A stretch of 64,000 nucleotides of DNA from an uncultured Erysipelotrichales bacterium (GTDB taxonomy: Bacteria > Bacillota_I > Bacilli_A > Erysipelotrichales > Coprobacillaceae), in the NCBI GenBank assembly GCA_910579135.1, contig CAJTTM010000009.1, positions 1-64,000 on the forward strand, read 5' to 3'. The notes under the pieces were generated by a model. The model did not search any database. It had not been told where the DNA came from and saw only the letters and a program-made list of their open reading frames with translations. Shown in pieces: positions 5,674-13,325 of this stretch; within the stretch, counting starts at the first letter, position 1; each line of letters begins with the position of its first letter. The translations under genes were made by a program, and so were the position numbers.

Positions 5674-7452
5674 TTAACCCTCTATAGGAACAAGTGATAA
5701 AGTTGTAGTTTTTTCTTTACCAAAGCCATTCACTTCTATAACTATATTTTTTTCTTTTTTTAAATCTGCTTTTGCTCTTTCTAATGTTCCTTTTGAATAT
5801 CCACATGCTTGTGCATATTCAAGAAGTTCTTTATTTTCCATACTGCCACCCTGCTCTTTTAATTGGTCTAATATGAACTCTTTAGCTTCATCTTTAGCAC
5901 CTTTTCCCTTACGCTCATAAGACTTTTTGCTCATGAAATCTCTATCTTTCTTCTTGGTTGTTCCTCTATTGGTTAAAATTCCATCACCTATAGAAAATAA
6001 TGTTGTGTCCTGTAATGGTCCATAATTACACTTTTCATGCGATAAATAACGTATATCGTCACTTCCAGTATGTCCTATGATAAATACACTTCTTGCAATA
6101 TCCCATATATCTGAACTGTCGCTAACTCGTCCTCTTGCTGATGTATCACTTTTTTTATTCGTATGACAAACAATAACAGTTGTTACACCATACTTTTCAC
6201 CATATCCATTTAATGGCTTTAGAACATTTCTCATTTGGTTTCTATAGCCCATATTGACATTGTTAGGTATAAATCCCTGTAATGGGTCAAACACTACAAG
6301 AACAGGTTTATGATAAGCTATTAGATCATTTAGAAATTTACTGTTGTATTGTATTTCTTGAAACCTCTCATCACCTATAGGAATGGTTATAATGTTTCCC
6401 ATATTAGCACCACTTAATCTAAGTCTTTTCTTTAATGTTACTTGCATATCATCTTCACTTGAAAAATACATAACCTTTTGTGGCTCTTTTTTTTCAATTA
6501 CTGAATAATTTTCATTTTCAAAGAATGTATATGTGCCACTACTTACTGAAGCCACTAGATCACACCAAAAGAATGTTTTACCAACTCCACCATCACCAGC
6601 AACAACAGTTATAACACCTTTAGGAATGAAATCAGGTATTAACCATTGAGCTTCCTTTTCCTTTACTTCTGACATAGGTATCATTTCAAGGCTTAAATTC
6701 TTTTTTTGTTTATTGTATGGATTTGTTCCTTTATTGTAGTTTAAAGCACCTTCCACGATTGTTTTTACTTCCTCAATCTCTAATGGTGGATTACACTTAA
6801 TACTATTTTCTGCTATCACACTAGATAGTATTGCTTCATTACTTAATCCTTTTGATTGTAAAGAGCTTGCAAGTTTAAATAGTATGTCATTTCTTGATCC
6901 TTGAATAATTTCATTTTCCATGTGTAATGGTTGTTTATTATCCTCTTTTTCTATTGGTTCATCTAAGAAACTATAAACTTCCTGATTAGCCTCTGCCATT
7001 GGATCTTCATTAATCCATTCATATCTTAGTCCATCTATCACGCTCGGTGGAGCAACTACATAGCCATTATCAGTCCTTATATCAATTCCTGGATAAATAT
7101 TCACTCTGTTCTTAAAATTGCCCTCAACATAATAATATAGATGATATCCACCACTAGGGGTCTTTACTTTTGCCGTGGTAGGTAAGTTTTCACCATATTT
7201 TTTTAATGATTCAAGACCTCTTGCATCATGTTTTACATCAATATCTATCACCAATATTCCATTACCTGTTGCAATTCCTATATTATAATTAGGGTTCGTA
7301 TTCCACCATTGTTTTATTGTTACTAAATCCGTTGTGGCCTCATTTTTCCATGATCTTAATACTTGTTTTCCCTTGCTATTTGGCGCTAGTGGGAAAACCC
7401 TAAGACCAGCTTTAGCGTAATTCAAGGCGCTTTCTTTTAAATTATGCACCAT
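5674..7452 (-). CDS. Prim-pol / RepA-type helicase replication protein
   Basis: A 592-aa protein. The N-terminal bifunctional primase-polymerase domain (about 1-165) has the catalytic V-I-D-I-D near 68-72 and PSGGYHLYY at 99-107. A linker with a primase C-terminal-like helical segment (about 185-240) is followed by a RecA-like ATPase with Walker A GDGGVGKT at 286-293 and a Walker B-like VLVVFDPL near 380. The far C-terminus (about 520-590) looks like a winged helix that could bind the origin. Single-protein prim-pol plus helicase is a common replication module of PICI and integrative plasmids. The start is the ATG behind GAGGTGG; it overlaps the upstream stop. Iterons follow directly. Confidence 0.85.
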   Translation of the reverse strand: MVHNLKESALNYAKAGLRVFPLAPNSKGKQVLRSWKNEATTDLVTIKQWWNTNPNYNIGIATGNGILVIDIDVKHDARGLESLKKYGENLPTTAKVKTPSGGYHLYYYVEGNFKNRVNIYPGIDIRTDNGYVVAPPSVIDGLRYEWINEDPMAEANQEVYSFLDEPIEKEDNKQPLHMENEIIQGSRNDILFKLASSLQSKGLSNEAILSSVIAENSIKCNPPLEIEEVKTIVEGALNYNKGTNPYNKQKKNLSLEMIPMSEVKEKEAQWLIPDFIPKGVITVVAGDGGVGKTFFWCDLVASVSSGTYTFFENENYSVIEKKEPQKVMYFSSEDDMQVTLKKRLRLSGANMGNIITIPIGDERFQEIQYNSKFLNDLIAYHKPVLVVFDPLQGFIPNNVNMGYRNQMRNVLKPLNGYGEKYGVTTVIVCHTNKKSDTSARGRVSDSSDIWDIARSVFIIGHTGSDDIRYLSHEKCNYGPLQDTTLFSIGDGILTNRGTTKKKDRDFMSKKSYERKGKGAKDEAKEFILDQLKEQGGSMENKELLEYAQACGYSKGTLERAKADLKKEKNIVIEVNGFGKEKTTTLSLVPIEG

Positions 7453-7873
7453 TGACCACCTCATACGCTTTCAAAGCCTTTATCCTGTTAGAAACATCAT
7501 ATCCAACATAATCACGCTGAAAACGTCTTATTTCCTCTCTAGGGAACATATAATTCTTTCCAGTCTTTATAGCATTAATAATGCCTACCTCTCTTAGCAT
7601 AGTTACTTGTTGTCTTGATACATTAAGAATTTCTCCCACATCATCAATGCTTAGCATTCTTAAGCCAGTTTCTTCTGGATTGTCTATATCCTGGAATTCT
7701 TCCCATGTATGTTCAATTTCTCTTAACTTGTTAATCTCTGCTAGTATTTCATTCATTCTAGCATTGATTGATTCCCATTCCTTAGCACTTAATAACCGAT
7801 CACTATTTGCTAGCCTTGAATATTCTTCTGCTAGCTTCGTATGCTTAAGAATGATCTTTTCTTTTTCTGTCAT
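7442..7873 (-). CDS. MerR/AlpA-like HTH protein, excisionase candidate
   Basis: A 143-aa protein. The N-terminal half is a charged coiled coil; residues about 73-120 form a helix-turn-helix of the excisionase/AlpA type (MLSIDDVGEILNVSRQQVTM, then GKNYMFPREEIRRF). Proteins of this type act as Xis or as transcription activators of integrase genes in islands. It is the second gene of the leftward early operon and overlaps the prim-pol gene, so excision and replication would switch on together. Confidence 0.65.
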   Translation of the reverse strand: MTEKEKIILKHTKLAEEYSRLANSDRLLSAKEWESINARMNEILAEINKLREIEHTWEEFQDIDNPEETGLRMLSIDDVGEILNVSRQQVTMLREVGIINAIKTGKNYMFPREEIRRFQRDYVGYDVSNRIKALKAYEVVNGA

Positions 7874-7885
7874 GTTTGATACCTC

Positions 7886-8083
7886 CTAATCTTTTAATAA
7901 ATCTTGTACTTTGACATTTAATGCTTTGGCTAATTTTCCAATTGTTGCAGGTTTTGGATTTGATATACCCTTACTAGTTTTATGATATACCATATAAGTG
8001 ATACCAGCTTTTTCGCATAGATCATAAGGATTAAGCTCTTGCTCAGCCATAAGTATTAATAACTTGTCTTTATCAAACTTCAT
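7886..8083 (-). CDS. Cro-like HTH regulator
   Basis: A 65-aa XRE-type HTH protein (LCEKAGITYMVYHKTSKGIS, then PATIGKLAKALNV). The start is the ATG 9 nt after GAGGGG. It is the first gene of the leftward operon, divergent from the larger repressor across the operator region. By position it should be the lytic-side (Cro-like) partner of the genetic switch. Confidence 0.75.
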   Translation of the reverse strand: MKFDKDKLLILMAEQELNPYDLCEKAGITYMVYHKTSKGISNPKPATIGKLAKALNVKVQDLLKD

Positions 8084-8101
8084 TTTATTCATCCCCTCTC
8101 C

Positions 8102-8206
8102 GATATTATGATATCTATAAAACAATATAAACGATATTATAATATATGTCAATATAAAATAGATATTTTGATATCTGTTTTGTATATTGAAAGATATTAA
8201 GATATA
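8102..8206. promoter_or_regulatory. Four phased GATATTNNGATATC operators
   Basis: Palindromes lie at 8102-8115 (GATATTATGATATC), 8133-8146, 8162-8175 (GATATTTTGATATC) and 8193-8206; two are perfect and two are degenerate in the right half. Start-to-start spacing is 31, 29 and 31 bp, close to three helical turns, so all four face the same side of DNA. They fill the gap between divergent CI-like and Cro-like genes, exactly where repressor operators belong. Confidence 0.75.
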
Positions 8207-8235
8207 TGTTATTCTAAAAAAAAGGAGACAAAAAA

Positions 8236-8778
8236 ATGGAAACAGGAAAATTAATAAAACAAATGAGAAAAGATAGAAAAATGACTCAAAAAGAATTAGC
8301 AGAGAAATCGGGTGTAGCAGAAATAACAATAAGAAAATTAGAAAAAGGTCAAAGTAATCCTACTGTTGAAACAATAAAAAAAATATGTCGAGTATTTGAT
8401 CAGCCTTATATTTTATTACTAAACAAAGAAGATTTTGAAAAGGAAGAAAAAGAATCTTCAAAAAAAATTGATGAAATGCACACACAAATAAAAAAAGATA
8501 ATGGAATATTAGAAATAACAAAATCAATTACCCATCTTGGATATAACCTGGTAGAAGTAACATCAGAAAGCAAAGAAAATGAACTTGATTTTTTCCTTTT
8601 ATTTGATCATGGTAATATTCCTATGTCAATTAATGAATTGAAGGAAATAAAAAAAGAACATGATTTATATCTAGAATACCTGATAAATAAATTCATAAAA
8701 TCAAAACCACTCCAAAATAGAAAAGAAGATTACACATATTTTATTAATCAAATAAAAGATAATCAAAAAAATAAGTAA
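8236..8778 (+). CDS. CI-like repressor of the island
   Basis: A 180-aa protein with an N-terminal XRE HTH (about residues 6-60; MTQKELAEKSGVAEITIRKL) and a helical C-terminal region with many lysines. It has no LexA-type S24 protease domain, so it is unlikely to be cleaved directly after RecA activation. SaPI-type Stl repressors likewise lack self-cleavage and are removed by binding a helper phage protein; whether that holds here is inference. AAAGGAG precedes the ATG, and the four operators are just upstream. Confidence 0.75.
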   Translation: METGKLIKQMRKDRKMTQKELAEKSGVAEITIRKLEKGQSNPTVETIKKICRVFDQPYILLLNKEDFEKEEKESSKKIDEMHTQIKKDNGILEITKSITHLGYNLVEVTSESKENELDFFLLFDHGNIPMSINELKEIKKEHDLYLEYLINKFIKSKPLQNRKEDYTYFINQIKDNQKNK

Positions 8779-8838
8779 AAGAATTTTCTCGAAAACAAAA
8801 AATGAGCAAAAGCTATGGAGTCGTAAATTACTACTCCG

Positions 8839-8865
8839 CGCTCTAAGCAATGCTTAGAGCGTTTT
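8839..8865 (+). terminator. Terminator after the repressor gene
   Basis: CGCTCTAAGC-AAT-GCTTAGAGCG followed by TTTTG. A smaller GGAGT/ACTCC hairpin lies directly upstream, giving a tandem-hairpin 3' end. Confidence 0.75.
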
Positions 8866-8898
8866 GAATCTAAATTTTTATAAAAAGGAGACGAACAA

Positions 8899-9651
8899 AT
8901 GAAAATAAAAATCTTAAATTTTATTAATAACCATAAGATCATTATAGTTATAACCTTGACAATATTCTTTATATTTATTATTCCACTGGGTATTAACTTA
9001 ATAGTTAAAACATCATCCCCTTTAGGATTTATTCCTAAAAATGAACAAGATACTTGGATAAACTTCTATGGTGTTTTAATTGGTAGTGAAATAACATTTA
9101 TTAGTATTATATGGAGCATAAAACAATATTTAACAGAATCAAAAGATCGTAATTCATCCATCCTTGTTACTGATCAGTGTACAACTTATTACTTAAAAAA
9201 TTATCTAAAAATTGAGTTATCAATAAAAAACATTGGTTTATCTCCAGCAACTTATGTTAGTTGTATCTCTAATTTTTTATTTATTGGACAATATAAAGAT
9301 AATTTAATCCCTATCCAAACAATCAAAACAAAAGAAACATTAAAACGATATTTAAACTACAACGAGATATCAAAAGTCACTCTCGAAATACCCATTTATG
9401 ATAAGATAGAACCCATTTATAATAAAGGCTTAAACAAAAACAATATTTACAATTTATATAAGAAAAACAACAATGATTCACGCTTTTACTTTCAGTATAA
9501 TTTTACAATAATGTATAAAGATATATATTCTAGATTTCACTCACTCAAAAATGAATTTTCATGTGATTTAATTATTACTATTAATAAAAATAAAAAAGAA
9601 ATAGAAAACATAGAATTTATAGACAAAGGATATAAATGTGAGGTTAACTAA
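8899..9651 (+). CDS. Two-TM membrane protein of unknown function
   Basis: A 250-aa protein with a TM helix at about 12-34 (KIIIVITLTIFFIFIIPLG) and a second at about 52-72 (FYGVLIGSEITFISIIWSI). A C-terminal soluble domain of about 170 residues, with many Asn, Tyr and Ile, follows. I recognise no family. It has its own ribosome binding site (AAAAGGAGAC) and lies after a terminator, between repressor and integrase. In prophages and islands this spot often holds genes expressed in the lysogen, including exclusion and defence genes. A membrane-acting anti-phage effector is possible but unproven. Confidence 0.55.
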   Translation: MKIKILNFINNHKIIIVITLTIFFIFIIPLGINLIVKTSSPLGFIPKNEQDTWINFYGVLIGSEITFISIIWSIKQYLTESKDRNSSILVTDQCTTYYLKNYLKIELSIKNIGLSPATYVSCISNFLFIGQYKDNLIPIQTIKTKETLKRYLNYNEISKVTLEIPIYDKIEPIYNKGLNKNNIYNLYKKNNNDSRFYFQYNFTIMYKDIYSRFHSLKNEFSCDLIITINKNKKEIENIEFIDKGYKCEVN

Positions 9652-9691
9652 AAGTAAAAAAAACGTCCTTATTGGCACTAGAGAACGTTTC

Positions 9692-9735
9692 AGCGTAAAT
9701 AAATTAGTGTATTGGCGTACGTTTTTATTTACGCT
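9692..9735. promoter_or_regulatory. 12-bp inverted repeat upstream of integrase
   Basis: AGCGTAAATAAA at 9692-9703 is perfectly complementary to TTTATTTACGCT at 9724-9735, with a 20-nt loop. A second, weaker AAACGT/ACGTTT pair lies just upstream. There is no T run on the downstream side, so this may be an operator or a structured leader controlling the integrase more than a simple terminator. Confidence 0.45.
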
Positions 9736-9793
9736 CCTATTATAACGTAAGATAACACATTAATCAAGAAGTTAAAAAAGGAGGATAAACAGC

Positions 9794-10918
9794 ATGAGTA
9801 TTACAACAAGAGAATTAAAGAATGGTAAAATCGTATATGACAACGCATTTATGTATAAGGGTATACGATACAAGAAAAGAGGTTTTAAAACGAAAGGAGA
9901 GGCTGAAAACTGGGAAATTACAATCAAATATGAAGTGAATAAAAATGGATCATACTTCCAACCATGCGAGAAGAGATTTTTTGAAGTATATGAGGAGTTC
10001 TTCCGTATTCAAAAAGATAAGATGGCATTAAATACAATCAGTTCATATAATACAGGTATATATCACATCAAGAAAAATAAAGTATATAAAATGAAAATAT
10101 TAGATATTAATTATTCTATCTTGCAAAGTTTCTTTAATGAATTAGCAAAGGATCATAGCAAAAGTTCATGTGAACAGGTCAAGAAAGTATTCAATGCTAC
10201 TTTTACACATGCCATTAAAAACGGTTATATGTCTTTCAATCCTATGCAATATGTAAAAATCAACGTAAAAAAGAACAACAAAGAAAAAAGAATAATCACA
10301 AATCAAGAATTCATCAGGATATGCAATTATTTCTTATCCGACAATACTTTTGAACATAAGAGTATATATATAGCCTTATGTATTGGATATTACACAGGAG
10401 CGAGAATAAGCGAGGTTATGGCATTGACAAAAAATGATATCGATTTTGAGCATCATACAATCAGCTTTAACAAAAGACTAGAATACAGGGTTAAAAAAGA
10501 AGATCTATACACATCTACAATGAAAACTCAAAATTCTTATGCTATATTACCACTTGCTAAACCACTTGAAAATCTATTAGAGGAGTGGCTTGAGGTTAAT
10601 CCTTATGAAAATATAGTGTGTTTTGAAGATGGCAGCTATCCATCATACAACTATATTCAAAAGCATATCAAATCAGCAAGCAAAGAACTAGGTATACCAT
10701 TTCATTTTCATATGCTAAGACACTTATATGCTACAAATCTTGTAAAGAACAATGTCAATATAAGTGTTGCTAAAAAATTGCTAAGACATGCAAAGGTTGA
10801 AACAACACTAGACATTTATACACACACTAATTTTAGTGAAGAACAAAAAGCATTAGAAAGCGTATTTTCTAACAATTTTAATGATAATTACCCCAAAATT
10901 ACCCCAAAAGTTAATTAA
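9794..10918 (+). CDS. int: Tyrosine integrase of the island
   Basis: A 374-aa site-specific recombinase. The N-terminal arm-binding domain (about 1-50) is followed by a SAM-like core-binding domain (about 60-150) and the catalytic domain. Catalytic residues are visible: R204 (TGARISEV), a beta-hairpin Lys near 244, H306-M-L-R309-H, H332 (LLRHAK) and nucleophile Y342 (LDIYTHT). All are present, so the enzyme looks active. GGAGG precedes the ATG. The last codons (PKITPKVN) are written in the TTACCCCAAAA arm-type repeats. It faces the right attachment site about 100 bp away. Confidence 0.92.
   Translation: MSITTRELKNGKIVYDNAFMYKGIRYKKRGFKTKGEAENWEITIKYEVNKNGSYFQPCEKRFFEVYEEFFRIQKDKMALNTISSYNTGIYHIKKNKVYKMKILDINYSILQSFFNELAKDHSKSSCEQVKKVFNATFTHAIKNGYMSFNPMQYVKINVKKNNKEKRIITNQEFIRICNYFLSDNTFEHKSIYIALCIGYYTGARISEVMALTKNDIDFEHHTISFNKRLEYRVKKEDLYTSTMKTQNSYAILPLAKPLENLLEEWLEVNPYENIVCFEDGSYPSYNYIQKHIKSASKELGIPFHFHMLRHLYATNLVKNNVNISVAKKLLRHAKVETTLDIYTHTNFSEEQKALESVFSNNFNDNYPKITPKVN
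10888..10909 (+). repeat. Right arm-type integrase site
   Basis: TTACCCCAAAA occurs twice in tandem (10888-10898, 10899-10909) inside the last codons of int. The 15-mer spanning the junction is identical to 204-218 at the other end of the island. Confidence 0.55.
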
Positions 10919-10984
10919 ACCACTACTTATCTAATGCTATTGTTTTAATTTATATTGATAAAATCAACATTTTTTAAATTTTAA

Positions 10985-11407
10985 CTATTTTAATGTTTTT
11001 CTCATATGTATATGTGGACAATATTCATCCAAATATTCTTCACCTATCTTTTTATAACCATTCTTTTCATAAAAATGAGATGCTCTTACTTGGGCAGAAA
11101 GTTCAATTTTTTTTACATTCCTTTTTTTACATTCCTCTTCTAATACATCAAGAATCTTTGAACCATAGTTCTTTCCTCTATATTCTTTCAAAATCGCAAT
11201 TCTTCCTAAAATATAAGTATCTTCATGTATAGAATACATTCTTGCACAACCTATTGCTTTATCTTCATCATAAAGCTCTATATGAATAGCTTGTTGATCT
11301 ATTTCATCAAACTCATTCTCAAATCCTTGTTCTTCCATAAAAACTTTTTCTCTAATTTTTTTTGCATTTAGAGCTTCATTAAAATTTTCTATAACCTTAT
11401 ATTTCAT
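10985..11407 (-). CDS. GNAT N-acetyltransferase (island target gene)
   Basis: A 140-aa GNAT-fold protein. The acetyl-CoA loop is recognisable around residues 70-85 (RIAILKEYRGKNYGSKIL), and the family's C-terminal pattern GYKKIGEEYLDEYCPHIHM is present. The substrate is unknown. The start overlaps the stop of the upstream HD gene by 11 bp, so the two are probably co-transcribed. The 3' end contains the right attachment core. The last eight or so codons appear to be island-supplied, since a diverged native version sits at 54-89. Confidence 0.85.
   Translation of the reverse strand: MKYKVIENFNEALNAKKIREKVFMEEQGFENEFDEIDQQAIHIELYDEDKAIGCARMYSIHEDTYILGRIAILKEYRGKNYGSKILDVLEEECKKRNVKKIELSAQVRASHFYEKNGYKKIGEEYLDEYCPHIHMRKTLK
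11010..11023. other. Right attachment core (attR)
   Basis: ATATGTGGACAATA, identical to 76-89, covers the TAT-TGT-CCA-CAT codons near the 3' end of GNAT. Insertion here leaves a full-length GNAT protein, a common strategy of integrases that use gene 3' ends. Confidence 0.6.
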
Positions 11408-12650
11408 CTCTAATCTCCTTTGGAAAGAAAACCTTATGATCTTCTTTATATCTATCTGATTTTACAATTGCATCAACTATTTCTGAAACTTGTGGCAATG
11501 GTTTTAACCCCTTGTCTGTAAGAACTTCTATTTCACTAAGTTCACCTGTTATATGATAATGTTTATAAGGAACTTGTTTTTGAGTATCAGTAAAAATATA
11601 ATACCTAGGATCAAAACCATGGTTTGATGCAGTATCTTTAATATGCTTAAAATGATTTTCATCAATCAATTCACAATACTTAAATAAATGACGATTTAAG
11701 AAACGATAAGAAAGATCACTTAATATTTCATCATCTTCATTAATAAACTCTCTAAAATAATATTCTAATACCGATTCATCTAAATTGGTATAATCAGCAA
11801 CAGAAATATCTTCTTTAAAAAAAGGTAATAAATAATGAATATTTGTCTTAAAACTATAATGATGAATATATAAATCTTTTACTCTTAAAAAAATACATCC
11901 TAACAAATGCTCATAACTTCTTGAAACAGGATGATAATAAACCTGCCAATACATATGATATCTTGCTAGTATATAATTCTCAATAGCATGTACTCCAGAC
12001 TCCTTAAAAACAATCTTACCATTATACACTCTCATAGTCCTTAATAACCTTGACATATCAAAATGACCATAAGTTGTCCCACTCATATAAGAATCTCGAA
12101 GTAGATAGTCCATTCTATCCCCATCTAACTGACTAGAAACCATCTGTATCAATAATGAATTAGAATGAGTTTTAGAAATAATAGAAGCAACATCTTTAGG
12201 TAAATCAAAATATAAATGAGATAATATTTGATGAATTTCACTATCTTCTAATATCATCCTTATTGTCATTTCTTCATGATTATTATGAAAAACATATTCA
12301 AAAGAATGGGAAAAAGGTCCATGTCCAATATCATGAAGAAGTGCAGCGCACATAACACATAATTTATCATAATCACTAAGTGTTGTCTTTAAACACTCAA
12401 CCTCTAACATCTTTCTTATAACCTCATAAACCCCTAAAGAATGAGTAAAACGAGAATGCTCACTAGTTGGAAAAACCTGATAAGTTCCTCCTAATTGTTT
12501 GATCCTTCTTAATCTTTGCATTTGTTCACTATTAATAAGTTGCCAAATAATTAAATGATTAACATGAATATAATCATGAACAGCATCTCTAAAAACTTTC
12601 TTTTCCTTAAGCTCATTACTTTTTAATATATAAGTTTTTTTAAAATCCAT
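11397..12650 (-). CDS. HD-domain phosphohydrolase, YwfO/dGTPase-like
   Basis: A 417-aa HD-superfamily protein. Metal-binding motifs appear in order: SRFTHSLGVYEVIRKM (His near 72), HDIGHGPFSHSFE (H-D near 113) and a distal Asp in LDGDRMDYLLRDS. This matches the YwfO/dNTPase-like family, which hydrolyses nucleotides; the substrate is not certain. The ATG behind AAGGTGAGAAG is preferred to an upstream in-frame start with no ribosome binding site. The GNAT gene overlaps its 3' end. Confidence 0.8.
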   Translation of the reverse strand: MDFKKTYILKSNELKEKKVFRDAVHDYIHVNHLIIWQLINSEQMQRLRRIKQLGGTYQVFPTSEHSRFTHSLGVYEVIRKMLEVECLKTTLSDYDKLCVMCAALLHDIGHGPFSHSFEYVFHNNHEEMTIRMILEDSEIHQILSHLYFDLPKDVASIISKTHSNSLLIQMVSSQLDGDRMDYLLRDSYMSGTTYGHFDMSRLLRTMRVYNGKIVFKESGVHAIENYILARYHMYWQVYYHPVSRSYEHLLGCIFLRVKDLYIHHYSFKTNIHYLLPFFKEDISVADYTNLDESVLEYYFREFINEDDEILSDLSYRFLNRHLFKYCELIDENHFKHIKDTASNHGFDPRYYIFTDTQKQVPYKHYHITGELSEIEVLTDKGLKPLPQVSEIVDAIVKSDRYKEDHKVFFPKEIRDEI

Positions 12651-12758
12651 CTTCTCACCTTCTTTCCCTATTCTATCATGTTTTATAACACAAAAGAAGA
12701 TTAACATCCTTGAATTCTTCTTTTAATAAAAGTATAATATAACAAGGAGGTAAGAGTA

Positions 12759-13277
12759 ATGTTAGATAAAAAAGTTGCAGATTTATTAAATGTTCAAATT
12801 AACAAAGAGATATATTCAGCATATTTATATTTAGATTTTTCAAACTTTTATAATGATAAAGGATTAGACGGATTCTCAAATTGGTATTATATCCAAGCTC
12901 AAGAAGAAATGGATCATGCTATGGGTATATTAAAATATCTACAGGATAATGATTATAGTGTTACTTTAGATGCTATCGCAAAACCTGATAAGAAATTAGA
13001 AAAATTATCTGATCCACTTCATTACGGTTTAGAACATGAAAGATATGTTACTGATTTAATTCATACTATTTATCATGCAGCACATGAAGTTCATGATTAT
13101 AGAACTATGAAATTCTTAGATTGGTATGTTGAAGAACAAGGTGAAGAAGAAAAGAATGCTAGTGATATGATTACTAAATTTGATTTATTTGGTAGTGACC
13201 CTAAAGCATTATACTCTTTAAATAGTGAATTAGCTGCTAGAGTTTATTCAACTTCATCTATTTTAGCTCAAGAATAA
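12759..13277 (+). CDS. ftnA: Ferritin, iron storage
   Basis: A 172-aa non-haem ferritin of usual length. Ferroxidase ligands are visible: Glu18, E49/E50...H53 (AQEEMDHAMGIL) and E94, with E126/E127 and nearby residues in the fourth helix (VEEQGEEEKNAS). It oxidises Fe(II) and stores iron in a 24-subunit shell in the cytoplasm. Single gene with AAGGAGG and its own terminator at 13283-13309. Confidence 0.92.
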   Translation: MLDKKVADLLNVQINKEIYSAYLYLDFSNFYNDKGLDGFSNWYYIQAQEEMDHAMGILKYLQDNDYSVTLDAIAKPDKKLEKLSDPLHYGLEHERYVTDLIHTIYHAAHEVHDYRTMKFLDWYVEEQGEEEKNASDMITKFDLFGSDPKALYSLNSELAARVYSTSSILAQE

Positions 13278-13282
13278 AATTA

Positions 13283-13309
13283 ATACACATACTTTTAGTA
13301 TGTGTATTT
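13283..13309 (+). terminator. Terminator after ferritin
   Basis: ACACATACTTTTAGTATGTGT followed by ATTTTATT. It leaves the next gene, 16 nt on, to rely on readthrough or its own promoter. Confidence 0.7.
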
Positions 13310-13325
13310 TATTGGGAGGAAAAAA

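Larger units (their letters stand above)
76..11023. mobile_element. PICI-like phage satellite or integrative island
   Basis: About 10.9 kb is bounded by a 14-bp direct repeat, with a tyrosine integrase beside the right end. Module order (integrase, divergent CI/Cro-type regulators, AlpA/Xis-like HTH, prim-pol/helicase, iterons just after the replication gene, then a leftward operon with RinA-like regulators) matches the plan of phage-inducible chromosomal islands. No capsid, portal, terminase, tail, relaxase or type IV secretion gene is seen, so it is either a satellite needing a helper or a reduced prophage. A KAP ATPase at the left end and a two-TM protein between repressor and integrase occupy typical cargo positions. 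The satellite identity is inference; integration and boundaries are well supported. Confidence 0.7.

Noticed and set aside
8084..8329. An upstream extension of the Cro-like gene through the operators and into the repressor gene
   Set aside because: The extension is an all-hydrophobic AT-rich frame across the divergent operator region; the ATG at 8083 behind GAGGGG is the sensible start.
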